DNA from: Georgenia sp. SYP-B2076
Lineage (GTDB): Bacteria > Actinomycetota > Actinomycetes > Actinomycetales > Actinomycetaceae
DNA: 64,000 bases
Reading direction: 5' to 3'
Assembly: GCF_003991205.1 (NCBI RefSeq)
Contig: NZ_RXOZ01000034.1
Span: 62,001-126,000 of the forward strand
In this document: one piece after another, positions 9,303 through 16,831 of the stretch
How positions within the stretch are numbered: position 1 is the stretch's first letter
How the letters are laid out: each line of letters opens with the position of its first letter
Notes under the pieces: model-generated
The model's input: only the letters and a program-made list of their open reading frames with translations
Databases searched by the model: none
Told to the model about the DNA's origin: nothing
Position numbers and translations under genes: made by a program

Positions 9303-9878
9303 ATGACACCCCTCGCCGCAGCGGCCCCGCACAGGGCCTACTCCGAGTCTCCCCGTCTGGGTCGCACCGGCCGTCGCCCTGCCCGTATCACCCGGTCCAC
9401 CCCGCTGCCGGCTGCGCCTCAGGTGCGGGACCTCCTCGCAGAGACGCTCGCCCGCGACGTGGAGGCCGTGGCGGCGGCGGATCCGCTGCGCACCGCGGGA
9501 AGCACCGTGATCGGCGTGTACACCGACGACGAGTACCGCACCGCGGCGATCGTGGCCATGGAGGCGCCGCTGGCCGCGCGGATCGCGGCCGCGTTCGCGT
9601 TGATCGCGCCGCGGCGCATCGAGGAACGGATCGCGGGCGGCGCCCTGTGGGTCGACCAGTTCGAGGACGTCTCCGAAGTTCTCAACATCCTGGCCGCCAT
9701 GCTGAATGCTGACGGCGCACCGCACGTGCGCCTGTCGACCGTCTATGACGCCCTGCGCACCTTCCCACCGATGGACGTCGTCGCATGGCTGAGCAGCTAC
9801 CTGCCCCGGGTCGACGTGGATGTCACAGTCAAGGGATACGGAAGCGGCACCATGACGGTCATCGTGGCCGGGGCGTGA
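9303..9878 (+). CDS. CheX/CheC-like domain protein
   Basis: The product has 191 residues. The first 40 are basic and Pro-rich; the rest resembles the CheC/CheX/FliY phosphatase fold. The strongest clue is E121-x3-E125-x2-N128 in FEDVSEVLNILAAML, the acidic/Asn motif these enzymes use to dephosphorylate CheY-P, followed by an LSTVYD strand like the ISLPTV strand of CheX. A good ribosome-binding site (AAAGGCAGG) precedes the ATG. Its stop overlaps the GTG start of the LanC-like gene (GTGA), so the two are probably co-translated, which is an unexpected partnership. No flagellar or che genes are nearby; a chemoreceptor lies 4.5 kb away. The CheX assignment is by motif only. Confidence 0.5.
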   Translation: MTPLAAAAPHRAYSESPRLGRTGRRPARITRSTPLPAAPQVRDLLAETLARDVEAVAAADPLRTAGSTVIGVYTDDEYRTAAIVAMEAPLAARIAAAFALIAPRRIEERIAGGALWVDQFEDVSEVLNILAAMLNADGAPHVRLSTVYDALRTFPPMDVVAWLSSYLPRVDVDVTVKGYGSGTMTVIVAGA

Positions 9879-10999
9879 TTCCCGTGCCCCTCGCGCCCGC
9901 GCTCCACGTGCCGGGCACCCGGCTGTCGCACCAGCGGCGGCCTCACCTCCGCGCACCGTCGTCCCCGCGCCCCACCACCCGACCCACCGTGGATGTCCGA
10001 CGTGACCTGCATGCGCACGATCTCGCCCTCTCTATCGAGCAGCAGCTTCTGGCTCTGGTCGATCGCGGAGCCTTCGACGACCGGGTGCGGTTCGGGGACG
10101 GGGCCGCGGGGATCGTGTGGGCCCTGGCGCACGTCGGGGCCCAGGTACCTGCCTCGACCGCGGACCACCTTGCCGGGCTCGTCGCCCACGGCCCCTCCAG
10201 CGACGTGGGTCTGGTCACCGGGCTGAGCGGGGCGGCCCTCGCGCTCGACGGTGCCGGACGGCACGTGGAAGCGGGCCGAGCCTGGCGCCAGGTGGAGGCC
10301 GCACCGATGGGCCGGCTGAACGCCACGGTCGCCGACGGTCTGGCCGGGGTCGGCCTCGCTCTGCTCGAGCGCACCCCGGTCCCCGACGCCGCCGCGCTGC
10401 TCGCCCGGATCGATGCCGTCACCCGCGCCCTCGTCCACCGGCTGACAACGCGGACGCACCGGCCCTCACGCCCCGGGATCCTGCACGGGGGCTCCGGCCC
10501 GGCGCTGTACCTGCTCCACGCCTACGACCTCACCCATGATCCCTCCCTTCTTCCGGTGATCGAGAGGGCCCTCCGGGACGACCTCCTCCTGCTGGGCTGG
10601 TCACCCACCGGACCGGGGAGGCCCCTCCAGCGCCTGCCCCTGGGCGGCATCGCCACCGGCATCTCGGGGATCGCCATGGTGCTGCACGAGGCGGCTCGCT
10701 ACCTCGACCAGCCCTGGCTCGCCGCAGCCCGGGACGACCTCGCTGACGCCTGCACGAGCCATATCGCAGATGCCGGCGTCACGCGGCGCGCCGTCGCGGC
10801 ACTCATGGCACTGGAGTACATCCGCCCCGCCGTCGACAGGCGGGGGGACCCTGCGCTCGAGCGTCTGAGAACCGTTCCGCATGCCGCCCCGAACCGAGCC
10901 GCGAGTGAATCGGTGCCCGTTATTACAGCGGTCACAGCCCTGCTCGCCTCCCACTATGCGCACTCGAGCGTTCCGGCTCGCGTCGCCTTTTTCTGGTGA
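9875..10999 (+). CDS. Stand-alone LanC-like cyclase domain protein
   Basis: The protein has 374 residues. It carries the repeated Gly-rich turns of the LanC alpha-toroid: FGDGAAGIVWAL, GLVTGLSGAALAL, ADGLAGVGLALL, LHGGSGPALYLLHAYD and GIATGISGIAMVLHEA. The pattern and order match the C-terminal cyclase domain of class III/IV lanthipeptide synthetases (LanKC/LanL), but no kinase or lyase domain is present. The Cys/Cys-His zinc ligands of class I/II LanC are not seen, as in class III enzymes. The GTG at 9875 overlaps the CheX-like stop; GTG 9884 is an alternative. The 3' end (about 10900-10999) is less GC-rich than the surroundings, a possible sign of transfer. The substrate is unknown; the 27-residue ORF at 11278 is the only peptide gene nearby. 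Confidence 0.7.
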   Translation: MIPVPLAPALHVPGTRLSHQRRPHLRAPSSPRPTTRPTVDVRRDLHAHDLALSIEQQLLALVDRGAFDDRVRFGDGAAGIVWALAHVGAQVPASTADHLAGLVAHGPSSDVGLVTGLSGAALALDGAGRHVEAGRAWRQVEAAPMGRLNATVADGLAGVGLALLERTPVPDAAALLARIDAVTRALVHRLTTRTHRPSRPGILHGGSGPALYLLHAYDLTHDPSLLPVIERALRDDLLLLGWSPTGPGRPLQRLPLGGIATGISGIAMVLHEAARYLDQPWLAAARDDLADACTSHIADAGVTRRAVAALMALEYIRPAVDRRGDPALERLRTVPHAAPNRAASESVPVITAVTALLASHYAHSSVPARVAFFW

Positions 11000-11277
11000 C
11001 CGCGCGTCGAAAACCGTCTCACGGGGCGCGCAATGGACCTGTTGAAAAGGCACCGGACCAAAGCACCGCTCATGCGCATGTTCACGGGCGTCCCGAGATC
11101 GAGCGGAAAGGTGATTCTCACCGTCATTGTGCGACATGAACAACGTCACGCTCGCAGACGCTCATTGTCGCCACCGCACCAGGTATCATCGAGACCGTGG
11201 GTGCGAGCCCAGTCGAGGTGCCCAAGGGTGTGCTCTTCCGAGATGACCCCTGACACACTCTCGAATGGAGACAACAG
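11000..11277 (+). other. Leader/intergenic region with a frame-broken small ORF
   Basis: This 278-base stretch is less GC-rich than its surroundings. One frame from ATG 11136 begins MNNVTLADA. A second, shifted by one base, runs protein-like from about 11161 to a TGA at 11251 (LIVATAPGIIETVGAS, then PVEVPKGVLFRDDP). Joined, they would make a small protein of about 40 residues ending just before the 27-residue ORF. As it stands the frame is broken. It may be a decayed gene, a programmed shift or coincidence. Confidence 0.3.
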
Positions 11278-11361
11278 ATGACCAAGTACTTCGCGTGGAT
11301 TCTTGAGACCGCCCGCAGCGTCGAGCAGATCGACCGCCTTCCTGAGTTCACCATCAACTGA
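11278..11361 (+). CDS. Putative 27-residue peptide
   Basis: The ORF is short but well framed: TGGAGACAAC just upstream serves as ribosome-binding site, the ATG is at 11278, the TGA at 11359-11361, and an intrinsic terminator starts 19 bases later. The peptide begins MTKYFAWILETARS and ends RLPEFTIN. It has an aromatic N-terminal patch and an amphipathic middle, and lacks Cys, so it is not a classical lanthipeptide substrate. It lies downstream of the LanC-like gene on the same strand and could be a signalling peptide, a RiPP-like precursor or a regulatory mini-ORF. I know no family for it. The gene framing supports translation; function is open. Confidence 0.5.
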   Translation: MTKYFAWILETARSVEQIDRLPEFTIN

Positions 11362-11380
11362 GCGAACTCGCTCTGGTACG

Positions 11381-11415
11381 AAAAGCCCCGTCGCGCCGAG
11401 CGTAACGGGGCTTTT
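11381..11415 (+). terminator. Intrinsic terminator after the 27-residue ORF
   Basis: AAAAGCCCCGT (11381-11391) pairs perfectly with ACGGGGCTTTT (11405-11415), leaving a 13-base loop and followed by a short pyrimidine run. It is one of the few classical U-tailed terminators in the window. From 11416 to 11712 there is only non-coding sequence with no further signal I can name. Confidence 0.85.
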
Positions 11416-11712
11416 CTCTCGCCGAGCATCGGAGCACCAGTGCTGAGAGCCTGACGACCCGCAACCCGTGGTCGAGGGCCCCGGGAGCGCGCGGTGCAGT
11501 CCTCGCCCGCGACGGGCTCGAGGTGCCGCGCCATGTGTTGCCCGGACCGGACCGCAGGAGTTCTATGGGGACCGCTACCAGCCGGCACTGCGGGCGGGCG
11601 CGATGTGGGGCCCAGCGGCAACGGGAGACGACCTACCGCCAGGTGGGAGAACCGAACAGGGTGCGGGCACGGCCGCTAGGCCGTCCTGCCCGCGGGGAGT
11701 GGGGACTGCGCC

Positions 11713-13158
11713 ATGACCGAGGCCACCACCACGAGGACGCGCGTCGTCCCCGAGAAGCTCACCTGGAAGAACTACTCCGGCTACGCGGCGGGTGACGCGG
11801 CCAACAACTTGGCGTTCTCCATGGCGTCGTCCTTCCTGCTCCTCTACTACACGAACGTCGTGGCGATCGAGGCGGCGGCGATCGGGACCATGTTCCTGGT
11901 CATCCGGTTCTGGGACGCGATCGCCGACCTCTTCGCCGGCCGCATGGTGGACGCGAAGAAGCCCGGCAGGCTTGGCAAGTTCCGGCCGTTCATTCTCTGG
12001 TTCTCGTTGCCGCTGCTGCTCTCGAGCATGGCGATCTTCTCGGCCAAGACATTCTTCCCGGACATCACGCCGGGCCAGGCGATCGTCTACGCGTACATCT
12101 CGTACGCCGTGATGGGGACCCTGTACAGCCTGGTCAACATCCCGTACGGCTCCATCGCCCCGGCGATGACCCAGGTGCCCACCGAGCGGGCGGCCCTGGC
12201 GAGCTGGCGCGTGTGGGGCTCGAACATCACGATCCTCATGCTGTCGTTCGTCGTCGCCCCCCAGATCAAGCGGTTCGACGGCGATCCCGAGGGTCTGCAA
12301 CGGTCGTTGACCATCACGACCGCGATCTTCGTCGTCGTCGGCATGGCGCTGTACCTGTACACGATCGCGAACGTGAGGGAGCAGGTGCAGCGGGACGTCG
12401 CCGCTCCGAGCATGCGGGAGAGCTTCGGGACGCTGCTGCACAACAAGCCGCTGCTCTGGCTCTGCGTGGGCAGCCTGCTCTTCCTCACGGGCCTGACCGC
12501 GATCGGGACCCTCGGGCCGTACTACGCGATCTACGTCCTCAAGGACCCCCAGTACATCGCCTGGAACGCCGTCGCCCAGGCGGCCGGCACGTTCCTCGTC
12601 GCCTCGTTCATTCCCACCATCGTCCGCCGGTTCGGCAAGCGAAACGGCTACATCGGGCTCGGCCTGGTCGGTGTAGTCGCCGGCACCGGGCTCGCGTTCG
12701 CCCCGCCCAGCACACCCGTCCTGGCCGTCGTCTCGTTCTTCCTCCTCGGCATCGGCATGGGCGGCGTGAACACCCTCATGTGGGCGCTCGAGGCGGACAC
12801 CGTCGAGTACGGCGAGTGGAAGACGGGGATCCGCACGGAGGGCACCACGTACGCGCTCTTCTCCTTCACCCGCAAGATGGGCCAGGCCATCGGTGGGGCG
12901 GCGGGCGCCTACACCCTCGGGATCGTGGCGTTCAGCTCCCAGCTCGCGGCCGAGGGGACGCCGCAGGCCGCGGAGACGATCACCGGGATCCAGCGGGCGG
13001 CCGGCGTGGTCACGGCCGGCTTCATCCTGCTCTCCCTCGTGGTGATGTTCTTCTACCCGCTCACGGACAAGGTCTTCAAGCAGGTGGTCAGCGAGATCAC
13101 GGCCCGCCGGATCCAGCGCGAGGCGGGCGAGGATCGAGCCGCTGCGGCTCAGGGCTGA
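11713..13158 (+). CDS. GPH-family sugar:cation symporter (MFS)
   Basis: The protein has 481 residues and about 12 membrane segments. It belongs to the glycoside-pentoside-hexuronide:cation symporter family (MelB, LacS, UidB, XylP). Diagnostic pieces are the N-terminal YAAGDAANNLAFSMASSF, the loop RLGKFRPFILW after helix 3, NIPYGSIAPAMT, and the late ALEADTVEYGEWKTGIRTEG followed by KMGQAIGGA. It should import a sugar or glycoside with Na+ or H+ at the cytoplasmic membrane. No glycosidase or regulator is adjacent, so the substrate cannot be read from context. A GGGGAG site precedes the ATG. It faces the cytidylate-kinase-like gene with only three bases between the stops. Confidence 0.9.
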   Translation: MTEATTTRTRVVPEKLTWKNYSGYAAGDAANNLAFSMASSFLLLYYTNVVAIEAAAIGTMFLVIRFWDAIADLFAGRMVDAKKPGRLGKFRPFILWFSLPLLLSSMAIFSAKTFFPDITPGQAIVYAYISYAVMGTLYSLVNIPYGSIAPAMTQVPTERAALASWRVWGSNITILMLSFVVAPQIKRFDGDPEGLQRSLTITTAIFVVVGMALYLYTIANVREQVQRDVAAPSMRESFGTLLHNKPLLWLCVGSLLFLTGLTAIGTLGPYYAIYVLKDPQYIAWNAVAQAAGTFLVASFIPTIVRRFGKRNGYIGLGLVGVVAGTGLAFAPPSTPVLAVVSFFLLGIGMGGVNTLMWALEADTVEYGEWKTGIRTEGTTYALFSFTRKMGQAIGGAAGAYTLGIVAFSSQLAAEGTPQAAETITGIQRAAGVVTAGFILLSLVVMFFYPLTDKVFKQVVSEITARRIQREAGEDRAAAAQG

Positions 13159-13161
13159 ACG

Positions 13162-13794
13162 TCAGCGACTCGTCGTCCGGAGGGCGTTCACGATGGCGTC
13201 CGCCGCGGCGTCCACCGTGATCCGGCTGGTGTTGATGACCAGGTCGTACCGGTCGGGAAGGCGGGGGTCCCACCCGTAGAGGACCTCGGACATCTCCGCC
13301 CGTACGGCGTCCTCGCGCACCTGGCGCCTGGCGGCGCGCTCGGTCGTGATCCCTGCTTCTCGGGCGGCGCGCTCGATGCGGTCGTTCGTGGAGCCGGTCA
13401 GGAGCACGTGGACGGTGTGGGGCCGCTCGGCCAGGATGACGGCACCGTTGCGCCCCACGATCACGCCGCCCTGCTCCGCCATCTCGCGCACCGCCCGGTT
13501 GTTGCCCGAGACGAGGTCGTACTTCTGCCGCTGCGTCTCGACGACGTCGCGGCCCTCGAAGCCGCCGTATGCCCCACCCATCGCGGCGTAGACCGTGGCG
13601 AGCGTGGCGTTCTGATCGAGCCGGGCGTCGTCGTCGCCGCCCTCGATGTCCTCGGAGGTGAAGGCCTGGGCGTGAAAGGGCAGGCCCAGCCGCTCGGCCA
13701 CCTTCCTGCCCACGTCGGTGGCGCCCGCTCCGTACTGCTCGAAGATCGTCACAACGGGCTTCGCGGATGTGGCGCCGGCCAGATCTGTGTCCAT
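13162..13794 (-). CDS. Cytidylate kinase-like family protein
   Basis: The product has 210 residues. It resembles the cytidylate kinase-like (AAK6 domain) proteins: VVTIFEQYGAGATDVGRKVAERLGLP replaces the usual P-loop region, followed by a helical mid-part, GGVIVGRNGAVILAERP with HVLLTGS, and VREDAVRAEMSEVLYGWDPRLPDRYDLVINTSRI at the end, as in CMP-kinase-like proteins. The first Gly-rich loop (EQYGAGATDVGR) lacks a GKS/T lysine, which is common in this subfamily. Substrate and activity are unknown. It is transcribed alone and converges on the sugar symporter. Confidence 0.8.
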   Translation of the reverse strand: MDTDLAGATSAKPVVTIFEQYGAGATDVGRKVAERLGLPFHAQAFTSEDIEGGDDDARLDQNATLATVYAAMGGAYGGFEGRDVVETQRQKYDLVSGNNRAVREMAEQGGVIVGRNGAVILAERPHTVHVLLTGSTNDRIERAAREAGITTERAARRQVREDAVRAEMSEVLYGWDPRLPDRYDLVINTSRITVDAAADAIVNALRTTSR

Positions 13795-13905
13795 CGTGCA
13801 GGCCTCCTTCGTCGCAGCGTCCGGCGGGACCCGACCGTCCGTGCGGGACGTCCAGCCGCCGTCGGCTGGCCCCAGGATGCCATCCCGCGCCGATCCGTGT
13901 GGGCC

Positions 13906-14060
13906 ATGGCTACCGAGAGGTCCGGCTCCCGCCGCCAGGTCCTCGACCGGCTTGCACGGGACCTCGCGCAGCGTGCGGGCGGTCCCGGCACACTGCGGTG
14001 GCTATCGACGGCCCGGACGGCGCCGGCGTGTCGACGTCCTCCCACGCCCTCGGCCCCGAC
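13906..14060 (+). pseudogene. Decayed N-terminal fragment of a P-loop (uridine kinase-like) gene
   Basis: An ATG at 13906 opens MATERSGSRRQVLDRLARDL and runs to about residue 30. The frame then shifts by one base, and at 13998 a typical nucleoside-kinase start follows: VAIDGPDGAGVST. Its P-loop has Val where Lys is needed (GAGKST expected). The rest of the kinase is missing because the sequence runs into the tRNA-Arg gene. I read this as a truncated, frameshifted remnant of a uridine kinase-type gene, consistent with a past recombination at the tRNA. The match rests on a short motif. Confidence 0.4.
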
Positions 14061-14073
14061 GCACAACGGGGCC

Positions 14074-14149
14074 TGGTGCCCTCGGGCAGATTCGAACTGC
14101 CGACACCCGCTTTAGGAGAGCGGTGCTCTATCCCCTGAGCTACGAGGGC
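14074..14149 (-). tRNA. tRNA-Arg (anticodon CCT)
   Basis: Read on the minus strand, the 76-base gene folds as a cloverleaf: acceptor GCCCTCG paired with CGAGGGC, D-stem GCTC/GAGC, anticodon stem CCGCT/AGCGG around the loop CTCCTAA, and T-arm GGCAG-TTCGAAT-CTGCC. The anticodon CCT reads AGG (Arg). The 3' CCA is encoded (14074-14076). Confidence 0.97.
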
Positions 14150-14310
14150 GGGGACCACCCAACAGGGTACCGGCCGCCCGTCGCTACGCCGAAACCGCGA
14201 CGGGCGAGCCCGGCCGGTGGGTCGGCCGGTGTGGGGACGTGCTGCCCGGGAGGAGGAGCGGCGGCGCCCGTCGGGGCGCCGCCACGGTGGCGGTGCTGTC
14301 GGTCGTCGCG

Positions 14311-15975
14311 TCAGGCATACGTGAAGCGGTTGACGCGCCGGCGGAGGTCTTCGGACATGCGGGCGAGCTCGCTGACGGCGCCGCCCATCTGGTTGAAGAC
14401 AGAGGCGTTCGATGCGGTCGCGGACGCGATGCCGGTGATGTTGCAGGCGATCTCGCCGGAGCCGGTGGCGGCCACGGCGACGCCGCGGGACATCTCGTTG
14501 GTGGTGACGGTCTGCTCCTCCACCGCGGAGGCGATGGTTCGCTGGAAGTCGTTGATCGAGGCCACGATCGTGGCGATCTCCCTGATGGCCCCCACGGCAC
14601 TCGTGGTGTCGACCTGGATGGCCGCGATCCGGCGGGCGATGTCCTCGGCGGCCTTGGCAGATTCCTGGGCGAGCTCCTTGACCTCGGCCGCGACGACGGC
14701 GAAGCCCTTGCCGGACTCCCCGGCGCGGGCGGCCTCGATGGCCGCGTTCAGGGCCAGGAGGTTGGTCTGCTCGGCGATGGAGGTGATGACCTTGAGGACG
14801 TTGCCGATCTCCCCCGAGCTGACACCGAGCCTCGCCACGGTCTGGTTGGTCGACTCGGCGACCTCGGTGGCCTGCCCGGCGACCCGGGCGGCCTCGTTGG
14901 CGTTGTGGGCGATCTCCCGGATCGAGACGCCCATCTGCTCCGCGCCCGCGGCGACGCTCTGGACGTTCTGGGAGACCTGCTCGGCCGCGGCGGCGACCAC
15001 CCCGGCCTGGACGGAGGTCTCCTCCGACCCGGCGGAGACCTGCGTGGTGGAGGCGGAGAGCTCCTCCGCGGCCGCGGCGACCTGCTGGGACGACGTGGCC
15101 GCGCCCGCGACGAGCGCGCGCAGGTTCGCGGTGGCGACGTCCAGCGAGGCCGCCATCTGACCCACCTCGTCGCGCTGGGGAAGGCTGGCCGTGCGGGTCA
15201 GGTCCCCGGCGGCCAGCGCGTCGGTGACCTTCTTGACCTCGCGGATGCCCGCCCCGATCCGGCGCGAGACCGCCAGGCCCAGGAGGATCGCCAGGACCGA
15301 GCCGACCACGGCCACCACCATCGAGACGATCCGGACCTGCACGGCCGTGGCCGCCGCCAGGTCCCGGCCTGCTCGCGAGTCCGCGTCCTGCAGCGAGACC
15401 ACCGTGTTGATCGCCCCGTCGATGGACGTGCGCATGGCGATGAGGTCGTCGGCCCGACGGGCCCCCTCCACGACCTGGCCGGCGTCGAACAGCGCGTCGA
15501 CCTCCGCCATGAGGGTGCGGTAGCCGTCGACGTCCGCGAGGGCCGGCGCGAGGACCGCCTTCTGCTCACCCGACGCGAACTCGGCGATGAATCGCTCCCC
15601 CAGGGTGCTGAGCCGCTTGAGCGCGGCGTCCGCCGTCCTCCGGTCCTGGACCTTCACCTCGGGGTGGGGGGTGAGCGCGGCCGTGGCGCCGCTGAGGTTC
15701 GCGAGGAGGAGCTGCGCCTTCATCTCCCCGGCGGTCTGGGTGGCACGCAGGTCCTGGGCGTACATGGCATCCGCCGTCGCGGCCAGCCGAGTCACGCCGG
15801 TGAGGCCGACCACCACGACGGCGACGGTCACCACCGTCATGAGGATCAGAGCGAACGTGATCTTCGTCGTGACCCTGAGGTCGGAGAAACCGCGACGACG
15901 TGCTCGTGCAAGCCTGCGGTACTTGGCCGGAACCGTAGCGATGGCGGAGCTCCTCGAACAGGTGGGAGGACCCAC
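14311..15975 (-). CDS. Methyl-accepting chemotaxis protein
   Basis: The protein is about 554 residues. A first membrane helix ([18 protein letters not shown]) is followed by a four-helix-bundle ligand domain, a second helix ([20 protein letters not shown]), a HAMP linker, and a long cytoplasmic coiled coil with the signalling tip [19 protein letters not shown] near residue 412. It should relay a ligand signal to CheA/CheW, which are not in this window. The start is uncertain: the only standard upstream codon is GTG 15975, while the best ribosome-binding site (GAGGAG) sits seven bases before an ATC codon at 15942. No pentapeptide methylation-enzyme tether is seen at the C-terminus. Confidence 0.93.
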   Translation of the reverse strand: MGPPTCSRSSAIATVPAKYRRLARARRRGFSDLRVTTKITFALILMTVVTVAVVVVGLTGVTRLAATADAMYAQDLRATQTAGEMKAQLLLANLSGATAALTPHPEVKVQDRRTADAALKRLSTLGERFIAEFASGEQKAVLAPALADVDGYRTLMAEVDALFDAGQVVEGARRADDLIAMRTSIDGAINTVVSLQDADSRAGRDLAAATAVQVRIVSMVVAVVGSVLAILLGLAVSRRIGAGIREVKKVTDALAAGDLTRTASLPQRDEVGQMAASLDVATANLRALVAGAATSSQQVAAAAEELSASTTQVSAGSEETSVQAGVVAAAAEQVSQNVQSVAAGAEQMGVSIREIAHNANEAARVAGQATEVAESTNQTVARLGVSSGEIGNVLKVITSIAEQTNLLALNAAIEAARAGESGKGFAVVAAEVKELAQESAKAAEDIARRIAAIQVDTTSAVGAIREIATIVASINDFQRTIASAVEEQTVTTNEMSRGVAVAATGSGEIACNITGIASATASNASVFNQMGGAVSELARMSEDLRRRVNRFTYA

Positions 15976-16138
15976 GGGTCGGACACAACGGCGTGCCTGG
16001 CTGCGTCGGCCGTGAGTCACCCTCGGGGCGGCCCTGCAGATAACACCGCTCCACATATCGGCAAGAACGTCGCCCCGCGTAGAAGTTGGAGGCGGCAAGC
16101 GCCCCCGGGGCCACGACGCTCGCTGCGCGGGGCCAGGA

Positions 16139-16831
16139 TCATCCGCTGACGTCGACGTGGCGCTCGATCTCGACATTCCCCATCTCGTCGCGCAGGACGG
16201 CCTCGATGCGGTCGGCGCCCGCCTGGAGCGCGTCCTGCACGGCCAGACCCGCCGGCGCTGGGCCCGCGCCGACGCCGGCCGGCGCGAGGACTCCGACCAT
16301 CTCGGTCTCGATCTGCGCCACGAGGGCGCGCCCGCGCTCGGACAGGTCCTTCTTCCGGTCCCCGACGAGGACGAACTGGTACGCCGCGGCGCTGGTGGTG
16401 CAGCCGGTGCAGTGGTCGTTGACCGCCTCGGCGCGGTTGTCGGGACGGATCGTGCGGGTCCTGGCCACGACCACCTGCACGGACACCGCCGCCGCGCGGC
16501 AGTTCTCGCACCGCGCCGTCGCCCGGGCCTCGTTGCGCACCTTCGTCACCTTGGCGCGGTGGACGCTGACGATCTGGAAGGTCACCGCCTCGGCCGCGCA
16601 GTCGTCGCAGCGGACCTTCGCGGATGCCTCCGCCTCCGCGCGCACGTGGCGGCCGGCGAGCTTCACCCGCCGCTCGGAGACGTCCCGGTCGATCGGCCGG
16701 TCCTCGTCCGGCCGCGCCTCGGACTCCGTCTCCACCGACCGGCCCCCGTGGGCGGACGCGGCGGGTGCGCCGCCGAGGGCGAGCAGCGCCGTCGTGGCGA
16801 TGAGGACCGCCACCCGCCGCCGGGCGTTCAC
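16139..16831 (-). CDS. Exported protein with three CxxC repeats
   Basis: The 230-residue protein has a clear Sec signal peptide ([19 protein letters not shown], cleavage after ASA near residue 28). The mature part contains three similar units, each with a CxxC (CDDC, CENC, CTGC) followed about four residues later by Ala-rich beta-like strands ending in FQIV, VQVV or YQFV. This suggests metal or disulfide-stabilised repeats outside the membrane. The C-terminal 70 residues are helical without Cys. The GTG start at 16831 overlaps the stop of the M50-ParA gene (GTGA), so it is the last gene of the peptide operon. I do not know a named family. It may be the extracellular partner or receptor of the small peptides; that is inference from operon structure. 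Confidence 0.8.
   Translation of the reverse strand: MNARRRVAVLIATTALLALGGAPAASAHGGRSVETESEARPDEDRPIDRDVSERRVKLAGRHVRAEAEASAKVRCDDCAAEAVTFQIVSVHRAKVTKVRNEARATARCENCRAAAVSVQVVVARTRTIRPDNRAEAVNDHCTGCTTSAAAYQFVLVGDRKKDLSERGRALVAQIETEMVGVLAPAGVGAGPAPAGLAVQDALQAGADRIEAVLRDEMGNVEIERHVDVSG

Noticed and set aside
11033-11281. 82-codon plus-strand ORF overlapping the start of the 27-residue ORF
   Set aside because: Arg/Ser-rich without pattern and without a ribosome-binding site; the frame-shifted small ORF in the same place looks more protein-like.
11124-11621. Minus-strand ORF antisense to the 27-residue gene
   Set aside because: It runs across the intrinsic terminator and the compact plus-strand unit, and has no coherent domain.
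11416-11712. Possible C-terminal remnant of a gene before the sugar symporter (EFYGDRYQPALRAG-like stretch)
   Set aside because: Too short and without supporting frame or family match.
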